DNA from: Hyphomicrobiales bacterium
Lineage (GTDB): Bacteria; Pseudomonadota; Alphaproteobacteria; Rhizobiales; Methyloligellaceae
NCBI GenBank assembly: GCA_028280515.1
Contig: JANQLP010000081.1
Coordinates: forward strand, 1 to 51,190
Direction of reading: 5' to 3'
Length of the DNA: 51,190 nt
Shown here: piece by piece, positions 16,504-25,616 of the stretch
How the letters are laid out: every line of letters begins with the position of its first letter
Numbering within the stretch: position 1 is the first letter of the stretch
Notes under the pieces: generated by a model
The model's database searches: none
What the model was told of the DNA's origin: nothing
Seen by the model: the letters and a program-made list of their open reading frames with translations, nothing else
Translations under genes and position numbers: made by a program

Positions 16504-18423
16504 ATGTCTGTTCGATCGACAGAGAAATTCAGGGCCCGTCTCGCGGCCGCGATCGCCTTTTCCCTTGCGGCTTTTCATCTCTACACGGCGGGCTTCGGGC
16601 AACTGCCGGATTTGATGCAGCGCTCTATGCACGTCTGTTGTGCCCTGGCACTTGCATTCCTGTTGTATCCGCTCTTCAGTGACCGCAGCGCATCGAAGCA
16701 TCCCTTCTTCTCCATCCTCGACTTAACTCTGACGGCACTGGCGTTGTTCGTGGCCGGCTACATGCTCGTTCGATACGACGCCATGACGTCGATCGACTAT
16801 GAGGCCTCGAGTTTGGATTTGTGGGTAGGGGGACTCCTGATCATCCTGCTGCTGGATGCGGCGCGGCGTGTCATCGGGTGGTTCCTCCCGATCCTATCCC
16901 TGATCCTTATTGCCTATACGCTTTTTGGTTCCTCGATCCCCGGCGCGTTCGGCCATCGCGGAATTGGTCCGGACCTGATGATCGAGATCCTCTTCACCAC
17001 GCAGCGCGGCATATGGGGTGTGGTCACCGGCATTTCGGCGACGGTGATTGCCGTCTTCGTGGTCTTCGGAGCCGTGCTTTTTGCCTGCGGCGGCGGCAAG
17101 ACTTTCATGGACATTGCCTTATGGATCAGTGGCCGCAGCACCGGCGGGGCGGCCAAGGTTGCGGTGGTCGCGAGCGGGCTCTTCGGATCATTGTCCGGCT
17201 CCGCCGCCGCGAACATCGCGACGACGGGAGCGTTCACAATCCCCATGATGGTCAGGCTCGGCTACAGGCGGCCGTTTGCGTCGGCAGTCGAGGCCGTTGC
17301 ATCCAGCGGGGGACAGCTCATGCCGCCGATCATGGGAGCCGGGGCCTTCGTCATGGCCGAACTCCTTGGCGTGCCCTATGCCAGTGTCGCGGCGGCAGCC
17401 TTGATGCCGGCGCTTCTCTTCTACGGTGCCGTGTTTCTGAGCATTCATCTGGAAAGCGGTCGCCTTGGATACGAACCCGTTCCGTCCGATGACATACCGC
17501 AACCCAGGGAGTTCCTGGCGCCAACGAACTCTCTGCCGCTCCTTGTCCCGCTGTCCTTGCTGATCGGTCTGCTGGTCCAGGGCTACACGCCAACCTACGC
17601 GGCATTCTGGGCGGTCGTATCTGCGATTGGTTTGTTCATCGTGCTGCGAACATTCACCCGGAACCACGCTGGGCAGTTCGCTGAGCTCAAGAACGCATTC
17701 GTCCATGCCGGGAGAGGACTGGTCACAGTCGCCGTGCTGATCGCATGTGCCCAGATCATAGTCGGGCTCATCGCGGCGACCGGTGTCGGCGTCAAGATCT
17801 CAGGATTGATCATCTCCGTTGGCGGCCACAGCCTGGCATTGTCGATGGTTCTTGCGATGTGCCTGTCGATCGTTCTGGGCATGGGACTGCCGACAACCGC
17901 GGCCTATTTGCTGGCTGCCACCGTTGTCGCTCCCGCACTCGCCCAGTTGGGTGTTTCCGATATCTCGGCCCATCTCTTCATCTTTTACTTCGCGATCCTG
18001 GCAGGACTTACGCCGCCGGTCTGCGGCGCCGTGTTTATTGCCGCGGCCATTGCTCAGACGCCCTGGACCGGGACACTTTCCTACACCTTCAGAATTGCCA
18101 CGACCGCATTTCTCATTCCCTACCTGTTTGTGCAGCATGAAGCATTGCTGATGACCGGATTGAACCTCGAAGGTCTCATTCGCATTGCGCAGGCCGCAAT
18201 GGTCATTTTTGCCTTGGCCGTAATCGGCGTCGGGAGCTTTCTCGGGCCTATCCGTCCACTCCGAAGGGCCTGCATGTTCGCAAGCGCCCTCGCCATCTTT
18301 ATTGGAACCGACCCAGTTGCGCTCTTCGGCGTCGTCGTTCTCGTCGGCCTGTTCGCGGCGCAGACCTTCGCTCACCACCAATCCGCAAAGGAACAGGCTC
18401 GTGTGCGTTCAAATAGCTCCTGA
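16504..18423 (+). CDS. TRAP transporter fused permease (DctQM type, partner of TAXI receptor)
   Basis: An integral membrane protein of about 639 residues with the small (Q) part at residues about 10-150 and the large (M) part after it. Typical M-domain segments are SGSAAANIATTGAFTIPMM, YRRPFASAVEAVASSGGQLMPPIMGAGAF, and near the end MGLPTTAAYLLAATVVAPAL and AGLTPPVCGAVFIAAAIA. The frame is open from 16429, but ATG 16504 (MSVRSTEKFRARL) gives a more usual N-terminus. It imports the TAXI-bound solute with sodium or proton symport. The last 60 residues form extra hydrophobic helices, as in the longer fused TRAP permeases. Confidence 0.93.
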   Translation: MSVRSTEKFRARLAAAIAFSLAAFHLYTAGFGQLPDLMQRSMHVCCALALAFLLYPLFSDRSASKHPFFSILDLTLTALALFVAGYMLVRYDAMTSIDYEASSLDLWVGGLLIILLLDAARRVIGWFLPILSLILIAYTLFGSSIPGAFGHRGIGPDLMIEILFTTQRGIWGVVTGISATVIAVFVVFGAVLFACGGGKTFMDIALWISGRSTGGAAKVAVVASGLFGSLSGSAAANIATTGAFTIPMMVRLGYRRPFASAVEAVASSGGQLMPPIMGAGAFVMAELLGVPYASVAAAALMPALLFYGAVFLSIHLESGRLGYEPVPSDDIPQPREFLAPTNSLPLLVPLSLLIGLLVQGYTPTYAAFWAVVSAIGLFIVLRTFTRNHAGQFAELKNAFVHAGRGLVTVAVLIACAQIIVGLIAATGVGVKISGLIISVGGHSLALSMVLAMCLSIVLGMGLPTTAAYLLAATVVAPALAQLGVSDISAHLFIFYFAILAGLTPPVCGAVFIAAAIAQTPWTGTLSYTFRIATTAFLIPYLFVQHEALLMTGLNLEGLIRIAQAAMVIFALAVIGVGSFLGPIRPLRRACMFASALAIFIGTDPVALFGVVVLVGLFAAQTFAHHQSAKEQARVRSNSS

Positions 18424-18433
18424 AACCATCGAC

Positions 18434-18462
18434 TTGACAGATGAAATCGACCTCATTTATGT
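18434..18462 (+). promoter_or_regulatory. Promoter of the DctPQM-enzyme operon
   Basis: TTGACA at 18434-18439 and TTATGT at 18457-18462, with a 17-bp spacer. The distance from the -35 box to the first operator (27 bp) is identical to that of the TAXI promoter. Confidence 0.5.
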
Positions 18463-18497
18463 TCTGTTTAGTAAAACAAAGTTTCATTTAACGAAAC
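18461..18497 (+). promoter_or_regulatory. Second pair of IclR-type operators
   Basis: GTTCTGTTTAGTAAAAC (18461-18477, weak) and GTTTCATTTAACGAAAC (18481-18497, strong), again with a 20-bp phase. The strong site is close to a perfect palindrome. Its likeness to the pair upstream of the TAXI gene suggests that one IclR protein switches both operons. Confidence 0.65.
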
Positions 18498-18551
18498 TAA
18501 TAAGCTTCGATGAGTCGCAAGATCATCGCTCTTACTAAGGGAGGAAGAAGT

Positions 18552-19535
18552 ATGAGGAGTCTTTTCAAAACGATTGCGCTCGCGTGCGGATTGCTGATTG
18601 GAACCAGTGTTGCACATGCGCGACAGTCCTGGACGGGATACACTTACCTCGCGAGCGATGCGCTGCCTGGCTCGAAGAACCTGATCGGGTTGGCCAAGGA
18701 GTTCACCGAAAAAACAAATGGAGAGGTGAAGCTGGACATCAATCTGGCTGGCTCTCTTGGAATCAAGGCAGCCGACATAACGCAATCCGTCGGCTCCGGT
18801 ATCGTTCAGCTTGCCGCCGATGGGTTCTTCCTGGGTTCGGTCGAGGAGGGGGGTGTCCTGCGTCTGCCGATGCTGTTCACGACGAAAGAGCAATTCGACA
18901 AGGGGCTGGAGGTGATGACGCCTTACTTGGAAGAGGCATTCGCTGAGAAGGGCGTCGTGCTGCTTGCCCAGTACCTCTATCCGCTGCAGGTCAGCTGGGG
19001 CAATTACGACATCAAATCGCTCGACGATCTCAAAGGGCACAAGCTTCGGGTTTCTTCCCCCGAGCAAGGTGCCTTCGTCAGCGCGTTCGGCGGCTCTCCG
19101 GTCACTATCGGCGGCGCGGAGGTGCCGACGGCGCTTCAGACAGGTGTCGTGGAAGGCGTGTTCACGGCGTCTGTCGGCGGTGGCAGACTGTGGAAGGATC
19201 AGCTCAAGTCGACGTACCGGCTCGGTCCGAACTTCTTCAACAGTGCGATCATCGTCAACAAGGAGGCCTTCGACGCACTCTCACCGGAACACCAGAAGCT
19301 CTTGCGGGAACTCGCGCAGAAATATGCGAACCAGGCGACCGCCGAGAACATGCAAAACGAAGCCTCGGTTACTAAGGATCTGGCGAAAGGCGGCATCAAG
19401 GTCAATGAGCCAAGCGCGGCTGACGTCAAGAAGGCGACCGAAACCATGCAGCCTTTCTGGGCAGAGTGGGCCAAGTCGAAAAACGATCGGACCCAGACGG
19501 CCCTTAAGAAGACCTTGAAGGCGCTTGGTCGTTAG
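18552..19535 (+). CDS. TRAP transporter solute-binding protein (DctP/TeaA-like)
   Basis: A 327-residue periplasmic receptor from the ATG at 18552, which has an AGGGAGGAAG ribosome site; an in-frame ATG at 18510 is less likely because it adds a charged extension before the signal. Signal segment TIALACGLLIGTSVAHA. The DctP fold is recognised by LIGLAKEFTEKTNGEVKLDI, the receptor arginine region LKGHKLRVSSPEQGAFVSAFGG and the GAEVPTALQTGVVEGVFTA helix. It is the first gene of a seven-gene run that continues with the DctQ and DctM permeases and four enzymes. Ligand probably a carboxylate or sugar acid degraded by these enzymes. Confidence 0.92.
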   Translation: MRSLFKTIALACGLLIGTSVAHARQSWTGYTYLASDALPGSKNLIGLAKEFTEKTNGEVKLDINLAGSLGIKAADITQSVGSGIVQLAADGFFLGSVEEGGVLRLPMLFTTKEQFDKGLEVMTPYLEEAFAEKGVVLLAQYLYPLQVSWGNYDIKSLDDLKGHKLRVSSPEQGAFVSAFGGSPVTIGGAEVPTALQTGVVEGVFTASVGGGRLWKDQLKSTYRLGPNFFNSAIIVNKEAFDALSPEHQKLLRELAQKYANQATAENMQNEASVTKDLAKGGIKVNEPSAADVKKATETMQPFWAEWAKSKNDRTQTALKKTLKALGR

Positions 19536-19540
19536 TCGCC

Positions 19541-20062
19541 GTGACGCTACCCGGATCGACCAGCGAAATGGCGAAGCGGACGTATCGAGGCCTGCTTTGC
19601 CTGAGCGACTGGGTCTCATATGTCATTCTCGCGACGATGGCGGTTGTCGTTTCAGTCGACGTCCTGTGCCGCTACTTCCTTGGATTTTCGACGCAGGTCG
19701 CCGAGGAAGTGGCATCGCTCGGGCTCGTCGCCCTGATGTTTGTCTCACTGGCCGGCGCCTTCGATGATGGCTCGTTTCTTCGCATCGACGCCTTCTACGC
19801 TCGCACCAACGGCCGATTGAAACGATCACTCGACGTTCTGTTCCACCTTCTGGCGCTCGGCGTAACGGCGGTCTACTGCATCTTTGTCGGCAAATTGGTC
19901 CTTCGCAGCTACACAACCGGCGTGCATGCGGACTCTTACCTCGCCACTCCAAACTATCTTCCGCAGGCGGCAATGCTGTTCGGGCTTTGCGGGTTACTCG
20001 TCGCGATTTTCGCTGGCCTCATTGCGCTGAAGCGCAAACACACCGACCGCGCGACAGAGTAA
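19541..20062 (+). CDS. TRAP transporter small permease (DctQ)
   Basis: A 173-residue membrane protein with four predicted helices: WVSYVILATMAVVVSVDVLCRYF, VASLGLVALMFVSLAGAF, a third at LFHLLALGVTAVYCIFVG and a fourth at AMLFGLCGLLVAIFAGLIAL (each about 20 residues). The RYF...E...ASLGLV pattern and DDGSFLRIDAFY after helix 2 are DctQ hallmarks. The frame starts with GTG at 19541; ATG at 19568 is an alternative, and neither has a strong ribosome site. Lies 5 bp after the receptor gene, and its TAA overlaps the DctM ATG (TAATG). Confidence 0.9.
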   Translation: MTLPGSTSEMAKRTYRGLLCLSDWVSYVILATMAVVVSVDVLCRYFLGFSTQVAEEVASLGLVALMFVSLAGAFDDGSFLRIDAFYARTNGRLKRSLDVLFHLLALGVTAVYCIFVGKLVLRSYTTGVHADSYLATPNYLPQAAMLFGLCGLLVAIFAGLIALKRKHTDRATE

Positions 20063-21348
20063 TGTTTGAGATCATCCTCATAGTCGCCATTGCGATCGTG
20101 CTGCTCGCCGCCGGGCTTTGGATTCCGTTTGTCGTTGCCGGCGCGGCTATCGCGATCATTGTTGCGAAGAAAGGCATCGCCGGTCTGACCGCGGTGGGAC
20201 TGGTCACGTGGAGCTCTTCCAACAGCTTCACTTTGACGGCCATTCCACTCTTCATTCTGATGGCCGAAATCCTGCTTCAAACGGGACTGGCGACGGGTCT
20301 CTATCGCGGTCTGGCAAAACTGACAAGAAAACTGCCCGGCGGCCTGCTGCAGACGAACATTATCGGTTGCGCGGTGTTTTCGGCCATCTCAGGTTCGAGT
20401 GTGGCGACCGCTGCGGCGATCGGAACGGTTGCCGTTCCCGAACTGAAGAGCCGCGGATATCAGATGCGGATGGCCTACGGTTCACTCGCCGCCGGTGGCA
20501 CGCTTGGCATACTCATTCCGCCGTCCATTGCTCTGATCATCTACGGCACTTTCACTGACAGCTCGATCGTTCGTCTCTTCGCGGCAGGGCTCATACCGGG
20601 ATTGCTCCTCACGACCCTGTTCGCGGCGTTTATCGCGGTCTTTGGCAGGGCACGGCGGCCCCTGGCCGCGGCCGTCGTCATCCAGGAGACGGATGAGGGG
20701 TTGGCCGGTATCGTGACCGACGTCCTGCCCGTCCTCGCTCTCATCGCAATTGTGCTCTGCTCACTTTATCTGGGGCTCGCGACACCGACAGAAGCGGCAG
20801 CCATAGGAACGGTTTTGGCCTTTGTGATTGCCGCAGTTTTCGGAGATTTTTCCCACGCGACCATCGGCCGGGCATTTCATCGCTGTGTCAGATCGAGTGC
20901 AACGATTCTGTTCATTGTGGCGACCGCATTTCTGTTTTCATTCGCAATGGCGATCTCGGGCGTCAGCGGCGCTCTGACCAGTTTCGTGGTCTCTCTGGGG
21001 CTGACGAAGTGGACGTTCCTCGCCTGCGTTGCCTGCATCTATCTGGTGCTTGGATTGTTCATTGAGAGCATCGCGATGATGGTGATTACCGTGCCGCTCC
21101 TGGCACCGGCGTTTGCCATCTATGGAATCGATCCGATCTGGTTTGGCGTCTTTCTGGTGATCCTGATCGAAATCGGACAGATCACACCGCCCTTCGGTCT
21201 GAACCTGTTCGTGATCCAGAGCGTCAACAAGGCCGACTATGTCGATGTCGTGCTTGGTGCTGTGCCGTATTACGCCATCCTCGTCCTGATGCTCATCGTT
21301 CTGACCGTGTTCCCCGCGCTGGCGCTGTGGCTGCCTGGACTGCTGTAG
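20062..21348 (+). CDS. TRAP transporter large permease (DctM)
   Basis: A 428-residue integral membrane protein with about 12 helices that forms the translocation path with DctQ. Family marks: FTLTAIPLFILMAEILLQTG, the FSAISGSSVATAAAIGTVAVPE loop, the second half with LYLGLATPTEAAAIGTVLAF, ESIAMMVITVPLLAP, and GQITPPFGLNLFVIQ near the C-terminus, ending in ALALWLPGLL. ATG 20062 overlaps the DctQ stop; the longer upstream frame is not used. Belongs to the second TRAP system of the module. Confidence 0.94.
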   Translation: MFEIILIVAIAIVLLAAGLWIPFVVAGAAIAIIVAKKGIAGLTAVGLVTWSSSNSFTLTAIPLFILMAEILLQTGLATGLYRGLAKLTRKLPGGLLQTNIIGCAVFSAISGSSVATAAAIGTVAVPELKSRGYQMRMAYGSLAAGGTLGILIPPSIALIIYGTFTDSSIVRLFAAGLIPGLLLTTLFAAFIAVFGRARRPLAAAVVIQETDEGLAGIVTDVLPVLALIAIVLCSLYLGLATPTEAAAIGTVLAFVIAAVFGDFSHATIGRAFHRCVRSSATILFIVATAFLFSFAMAISGVSGALTSFVVSLGLTKWTFLACVACIYLVLGLFIESIAMMVITVPLLAPAFAIYGIDPIWFGVFLVILIEIGQITPPFGLNLFVIQSVNKADYVDVVLGAVPYYAILVLMLIVLTVFPALALWLPGLL

Positions 21349-21357
21349 AGCTTCGCA

Positions 21358-22257
21358 ATGTTCATCCGCATCCCAGAAATACGCCAATTCGAATTCGTGT
21401 CCCGATTGCCGGATGCGCTATGCAAACGCGCAACCAGCGAATGGGCAGACCGAAACTTCGGAGGCGCGGAGCTCGACGCGTTCCTGGAGGGGCCGGCTTT
21501 TGACACGAGCGGCAACCTTTACGTCGTAGATATTCCGTTCGGGCGTATCCTGACACTGTCCACAGAAGGCAACTGGTCCGTCGTAACCGAGTACGACGGC
21601 TGGCCGAATGGAATGAAACTGGTCGGCGACCACAGGTTTGTTGTTGCGGATCATAAAAACGGTCTAGTGGAAGTCGAGCGAAGCACCGGCAAAGTCCGCG
21701 TGATCTCGTCCGAGTATGTGGGTCAGCCGTTTCATGGCCTCAATGATCTGACCGTTGCATCTTCCGGTGACATATATTTCACAGATCAGGGTCAATCCGG
21801 ACTTCATGCTCCCCACGGCCGCGTGTTCAGGCTCTCCGCTGACGGTGAGTTGACGCTTTTGTTGTCCGATGTTCCCAGCCCAAACGGGCTCGTGCTTTCG
21901 CAAGACGAGCAAATCCTGTTCCTGGCCGTGACGCGCGCGAACGCGATTTGGCGGTTGCCGATGATGCCTGATGGTTCGGTTACTAAGGTCGGAACCTTCA
22001 TTCAATTAAGCGGCGGGGTAGGTCCCGACGGATTGGCAAGGCCGGATGGCATCGATGCCCTGCTTGTCGCCCATCCCGGTGTTGGCGTTTGGCATTTTGG
22101 AGAAGATGGAACGCCGGACGTCATCTGGCAGCGCGAAGGTCGCGCTTACACGACAAACCTCGCCGCAAATCCGGTCGAAACAGACAGCTACTTTGTCACC
22201 GACTCCGTGAACGTGACGATCCTTAGTTTCCACGTCGATCGTCCAAAGGGAGCGTAG
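21358..22257 (+). CDS. SMP-30/gluconolactonase/LRE-family lactonase
   Basis: A 299-residue six-bladed beta-propeller hydrolase. EGPAFDTSGNLYVVDIPFGRIL carries the family's metal-binding Glu and first blade signature; FHGLNDLTVASSGDIYFTDQG gives the conserved Asn-Asp; PNGLVLSQDEQILFLAVTRANAIW and GPDGLARPDGIDALLVAHPG give the last conserved Asn and Asp. Such enzymes open sugar-acid lactones with a divalent metal. No signal peptide, so cytosolic. It directly follows DctM (9 bp) and precedes the SDR gene, in keeping with a pathway of sugar dehydrogenation, lactone opening and aldol cleavage. Confidence 0.9.
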   Translation: MFIRIPEIRQFEFVSRLPDALCKRATSEWADRNFGGAELDAFLEGPAFDTSGNLYVVDIPFGRILTLSTEGNWSVVTEYDGWPNGMKLVGDHRFVVADHKNGLVEVERSTGKVRVISSEYVGQPFHGLNDLTVASSGDIYFTDQGQSGLHAPHGRVFRLSADGELTLLLSDVPSPNGLVLSQDEQILFLAVTRANAIWRLPMMPDGSVTKVGTFIQLSGGVGPDGLARPDGIDALLVAHPGVGVWHFGEDGTPDVIWQREGRAYTTNLAANPVETDSYFVTDSVNVTILSFHVDRPKGA

Positions 22258-22283
22258 GGACTCACGTTGCGCTTTACAGGGGA

Positions 22284-23012
22284 ATGTTCGAACGAATGAA
22301 GAAGGCCGTGGTCATAACAGGAGCGAGCTCCGGTATCGGGAAGGCAATCGCCGAAATGGCGGTGAACTCTGGCTACACGGTCGTGAACCTCGATCTGAAT
22401 AGCAGTGATTGTAAAAAAGTTCGGTCAGTCCAGGTGGATCTCACCGACTCCAAGGCGGTCACGGAGACTCTGACGAATGTTGGAAGGGAATTCGAGATTG
22501 CCGCTCTTATCAACAATGCTGGCTTCGCCAGAACATCTCCGTTAGAGGAAACCGACGATATCCTTCTTCAGAAGACATTCGATCTCAATCTGCGTTGCGC
22601 CGTGCGCTGCGCGCGTATGGTTCTGCCCGGAATGAAGCGACGCGGCTTCGGGCGTATCATAAACGTCTCGAGCCGCTCGGCGTTGGGGCGCGAGTTGCGT
22701 ACGGCCTATGCAGCTTCCAAAGGCGGACTCATTTCCATGACCCGCGTTTGGGCGCTCGAACTTGGCCGGTATGGAATCACAGCCAATTGCGTGGCCCCGG
22801 GACCCATCGCGACCGAGCTGTTCGACGACATGAACCCGAACGGCACCGGACGGCGCAAAAAGATGATCAGCGAGATTCCCGTGGGCCGCATTGGTACGCC
22901 GGCAGATGTTGCGCATGCAGTTCAGTTTTTCCTGTCGCCCGGTTCAGGATACGTGACCGGCCAGACCCTTTATGTGTGTGGAGGACTGTCAGCCGGAGTG
23001 GCCCCGGTATGA
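22284..23012 (+). CDS. Classical SDR-family oxidoreductase
   Basis: A 242-residue classical short-chain dehydrogenase. Cofactor motif TGASSGIGKAIAE near the N-terminus, then NNAG at about residue 75, the catalytic Ser in NVSSRSALGRE, Tyr and Lys in TAYAASKGGL, and the CVAPGPIATELF segment after it. The acidic residue at the end of strand 2 (NLDLNSSDC) favours NAD over NADP. The C-terminus GSGYVTGQTLYVCGG is standard. An ATG at 22296 would start directly before KKAVVITG and is equally possible. Its stop overlaps the next start by ATGA. Likely oxidises a hydroxyl of the imported compound. Confidence 0.92.
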   Translation: MFERMKKAVVITGASSGIGKAIAEMAVNSGYTVVNLDLNSSDCKKVRSVQVDLTDSKAVTETLTNVGREFEIAALINNAGFARTSPLEETDDILLQKTFDLNLRCAVRCARMVLPGMKRRGFGRIINVSSRSALGRELRTAYAASKGGLISMTRVWALELGRYGITANCVAPGPIATELFDDMNPNGTGRRKKMISEIPVGRIGTPADVAHAVQFFLSPGSGYVTGQTLYVCGGLSAGVAPV

Positions 23013-23746
23013 CAAAAAATGACTGTGCATCGCTGCTCAAGTCCCACCTTGCGGACCGTAAGCCCCTTCTCGTCGTCAACATCGACTACTCGAACGCGTC
23101 ACTCGTTGAGTTTCTAGGCCGCAACGGAGCCGATATCCTGTTTATCGACTGCGAGCAGGGCGACACGAACATCGAAACGATCCCGGATCTCGTGCGTGCG
23201 GCGCATATTGCGGACACACCGGTGATCGCCCGGCTCTTTTCACCGGAACCATGGGTCATCGAACGCTACATGCTCCGCGGCATCGACGGTGTGGTCATTC
23301 CGCGGCTGGACACAGCCGATCAGGTTCAGAACGTGGTCGACACGGTGAAGTACTGCTTTCAACGTGATTGGGACAAGAAGGCGATCGTCGTCCAGATCGA
23401 GTCTGCGACCGCCGCCAGAAATCTCGAACAGATATTGGAGATTGGCGGCGTCGACGCGCTGTTCATCGGCCCCGTGGACCTGTCAAAGAGCATGGGGCAG
23501 GGCGGCGATTACAACGCACCTGAGGTTGCCGCCGAAATCGATCGGCTGATTGGCTCAATTGCTTCCAAAGGCCGATCGGCCGGAATGTTGGTCACTCATG
23601 AGACGATCCATGAAGTTGCCGCGAAAGGCGCGAACTTCCTCTACCTGCACACCAACGATTTTCTGCGAGCCGGTATCACTCACTTTGCTGAGGCGAAGAC
23701 CAGATGCCTGCGTTCATCATCACCCGTTTCGGAGACACCCAAATGA
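23009..23746 (+). CDS. HpcH/HpaI-family class II aldolase
   Basis: A 245-residue protein from the ATG that overlaps the SDR stop; the frame is open far upstream but that part is a shadow of the SDR gene. The fold is a metal-dependent TIM barrel: DILFIDCEQGDTNIETIPDL, VIARLFSPEPWVIERYMLRG, GVVIPRLDTADQVQNVV, then VVQIESATAARNLEQIL with the metal-binding Glu and DALFIGPVDLSKSMG with the metal-binding Asp. The family cleaves 2-keto-3-deoxy sugar acids or 4-hydroxy-2-oxo acids into pyruvate and an aldehyde. The first conserved catalytic His region is less clear. Overlaps the next gene by ATGA. Confidence 0.9.
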   Translation: MTKNDCASLLKSHLADRKPLLVVNIDYSNASLVEFLGRNGADILFIDCEQGDTNIETIPDLVRAAHIADTPVIARLFSPEPWVIERYMLRGIDGVVIPRLDTADQVQNVVDTVKYCFQRDWDKKAIVVQIESATAARNLEQILEIGGVDALFIGPVDLSKSMGQGGDYNAPEVAAEIDRLIGSIASKGRSAGMLVTHETIHEVAAKGANFLYLHTNDFLRAGITHFAEAKTRCLRSSSPVSETPK

Positions 23747-25503
23747 CCAGACAAGATGCCGTACGCGCTGATCTAGCGAACTCCACACGAACCCTGACCG
23801 GCGGCGAGGCCATAGTTGAGATCCTGGCCTTGGCGGATGTGGGTCCCATGTTCGGGATGGGCGGCTTCCAGCTGCTGCCCTTTTACGATGCGGTTCGAAA
23901 GAAAGGACTGCAGCATCATCTGATCAATGATGAACGTACCGGCTGCTTCGCCGCCGATGCCTGGGCACGAATGACCGGCAAGCCGGGTGTCTGTGATGCG
24001 ACACTGGGGCCGGGCGCGACGAACCTAGTGACTTCATTGGTCGAGAGCTTCAACGCCGGCGTCCCACAGGTCGTGTTCATCGGTGATACCAATCGCGACC
24101 ATTCCTGGAAGAACATGACCCAGGAGGCGCGACAGTTGGATATTCTGCGTCCGGCTGTGAAGGACGTCATTCGAATTGAGCGCTCCTCCCGAGTCCCGGA
24201 ATTGGTGCGCCGCGCGTTTGCGGTCGCCAATTCCGGTCGACCGGGACCGGTTGTCGTCGACGTGCCCGAGGACGTAGCGCACGAGACGTTTGACTATCCA
24301 GTCGATAATCTGTGGATCGATCCGGCGACGACCCGCTATCCCGCCTATCGATCACGTCCCTTTGCGCCGGACATCGAGAAGGCAGCCGGGCTCATCGCCC
24401 GCGCCAAGCGGCCCTTATTGCTTGTCGGTGGCGGCATCCATCTGGCGGGTGCGCATGAGGCCCTGCAGGCGCTCGCGGAGCAGCAGTCGATTCCGGTTGC
24501 CCACACGCTTTCGGGGAAGGGCGGCATTGCCTGCACCCACGATCTTTCGGCGGGGTTGTTCGGACGCTACTCCCGCATTGCCAATGATCTGATCGAGACG
24601 AGTGACTGCCTGATCGTCGTCGGTTGCAAACTTGGCGAGATCGCAACCAAGCGCTTTCAGCTCTTCGATCCGGACGTGCCGCTCATCCATCTGGAGGTTC
24701 TGCCCGAAGAAGTCGGGCGCACGACCCGCGCCAACGTGGCGCTTGTCGGGGACGCGCGCTGCGGTCTGGAGGACCTGGCTGAAGCCCTGCGTGACGAGAG
24801 TAAGAAGGCGCAGAGCGCACGGGCCAACTATGCCGCAGAGGTTCCGGCACGCATTGCGAAGTGGCGAAAAGGCGCGAGCGAAAAGCTGGAATCGACGGAA
24901 ACTCCGATCAATGTTGGCCGGATGCTGAACGAACTGAACACCGAGCTGCCCGCGGAGTCCGTTCTCGTGGCCGACGGTGGGTTCGCCGCCCATTGGGGTG
25001 GATTGCTCTACGACACGAAGAAGGCGGGACGGGGCTTTGTCGCCGACAGGGGTTTCGCCTCGATCGGCTACGGGCTTCCGGGAGCCCTTGGCGCACAGCT
25101 CGCCGTTCCCGATCAGCCCGTCGTCGGCATCACCGGTGACGGCGGCTTCAACATGGTCATCGGGGAACTGGAGACGGCCCGGCGCGCGGGAACGCCATTC
25201 ACCCTGATGATCGTCAACAATGCCGCCTCCGGATATGTCAAGGCGCTCCAGCACGCGATGTATGGCCACTATCAGTCCGCCGACCTGATCGAGATGAACT
25301 ATGCCGAAATCGCCAAGGACTTCGGCTGCCAGGGCATTCGGGTGACCGATCCCGAACAACTCGCCCCGGCGATCCGCACCGCCAATGCGGAACGCTCATG
25401 CACCTCGGTGATCGATGTCGTTGTGACACGCGATCCGGCAAAGATGCTGCCCGCCGCCGACAGCAGGACACTCAAGGTCACCAAGGGTGACCGGCCAGTG
25501 TGA
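23743..25503 (+). CDS. Thiamine diphosphate-binding enzyme of the acetolactate synthase/benzoylformate decarboxylase superfamily
   Basis: A 586-residue three-domain enzyme. The N-terminal Pyr domain holds the catalytic Glu (LINDERTGCFAADAWARMTG). The middle FAD/NAD-like domain follows at residues about 200-340 (RPLLLVGGGIHLAGAHEAL). The C-terminal PP domain has the ThDP-Mg motif GDGGFNMVIGELETA...NNAASG. Members decarboxylate 2-oxo acids or join them, so it may act on the pyruvate or 2-oxo acid released by the aldolase. ATG 23743 overlaps the aldolase stop, making the end of a coupled chain; ATG 23704 is an in-frame alternative. Last gene before the third dusA-like repeat. Confidence 0.92.
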   Translation: MTRQDAVRADLANSTRTLTGGEAIVEILALADVGPMFGMGGFQLLPFYDAVRKKGLQHHLINDERTGCFAADAWARMTGKPGVCDATLGPGATNLVTSLVESFNAGVPQVVFIGDTNRDHSWKNMTQEARQLDILRPAVKDVIRIERSSRVPELVRRAFAVANSGRPGPVVVDVPEDVAHETFDYPVDNLWIDPATTRYPAYRSRPFAPDIEKAAGLIARAKRPLLLVGGGIHLAGAHEALQALAEQQSIPVAHTLSGKGGIACTHDLSAGLFGRYSRIANDLIETSDCLIVVGCKLGEIATKRFQLFDPDVPLIHLEVLPEEVGRTTRANVALVGDARCGLEDLAEALRDESKKAQSARANYAAEVPARIAKWRKGASEKLESTETPINVGRMLNELNTELPAESVLVADGGFAAHWGGLLYDTKKAGRGFVADRGFASIGYGLPGALGAQLAVPDQPVVGITGDGGFNMVIGELETARRAGTPFTLMIVNNAASGYVKALQHAMYGHYQSADLIEMNYAEIAKDFGCQGIRVTDPEQLAPAIRTANAERSCTSVIDVVVTRDPAKMLPAADSRTLKVTKGDRPV

Positions 25504-25616
25504 GAACGAACTTGCCACTGAGCGAACATTTTAGTCGGTGGCCTCGTTCGCCGTAGCCACGACGTCTTGCAGGGCAAAGGATAGCCACAAAGGTCTCGTA
25601 CCTTTTTTCTCTGCAG

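Noticed and set aside
24415-25359. 314-codon minus-strand frame opposite the ThDP enzyme
   Set aside because: Shadow frame; the plus-strand gene has the full ThDP motif set.
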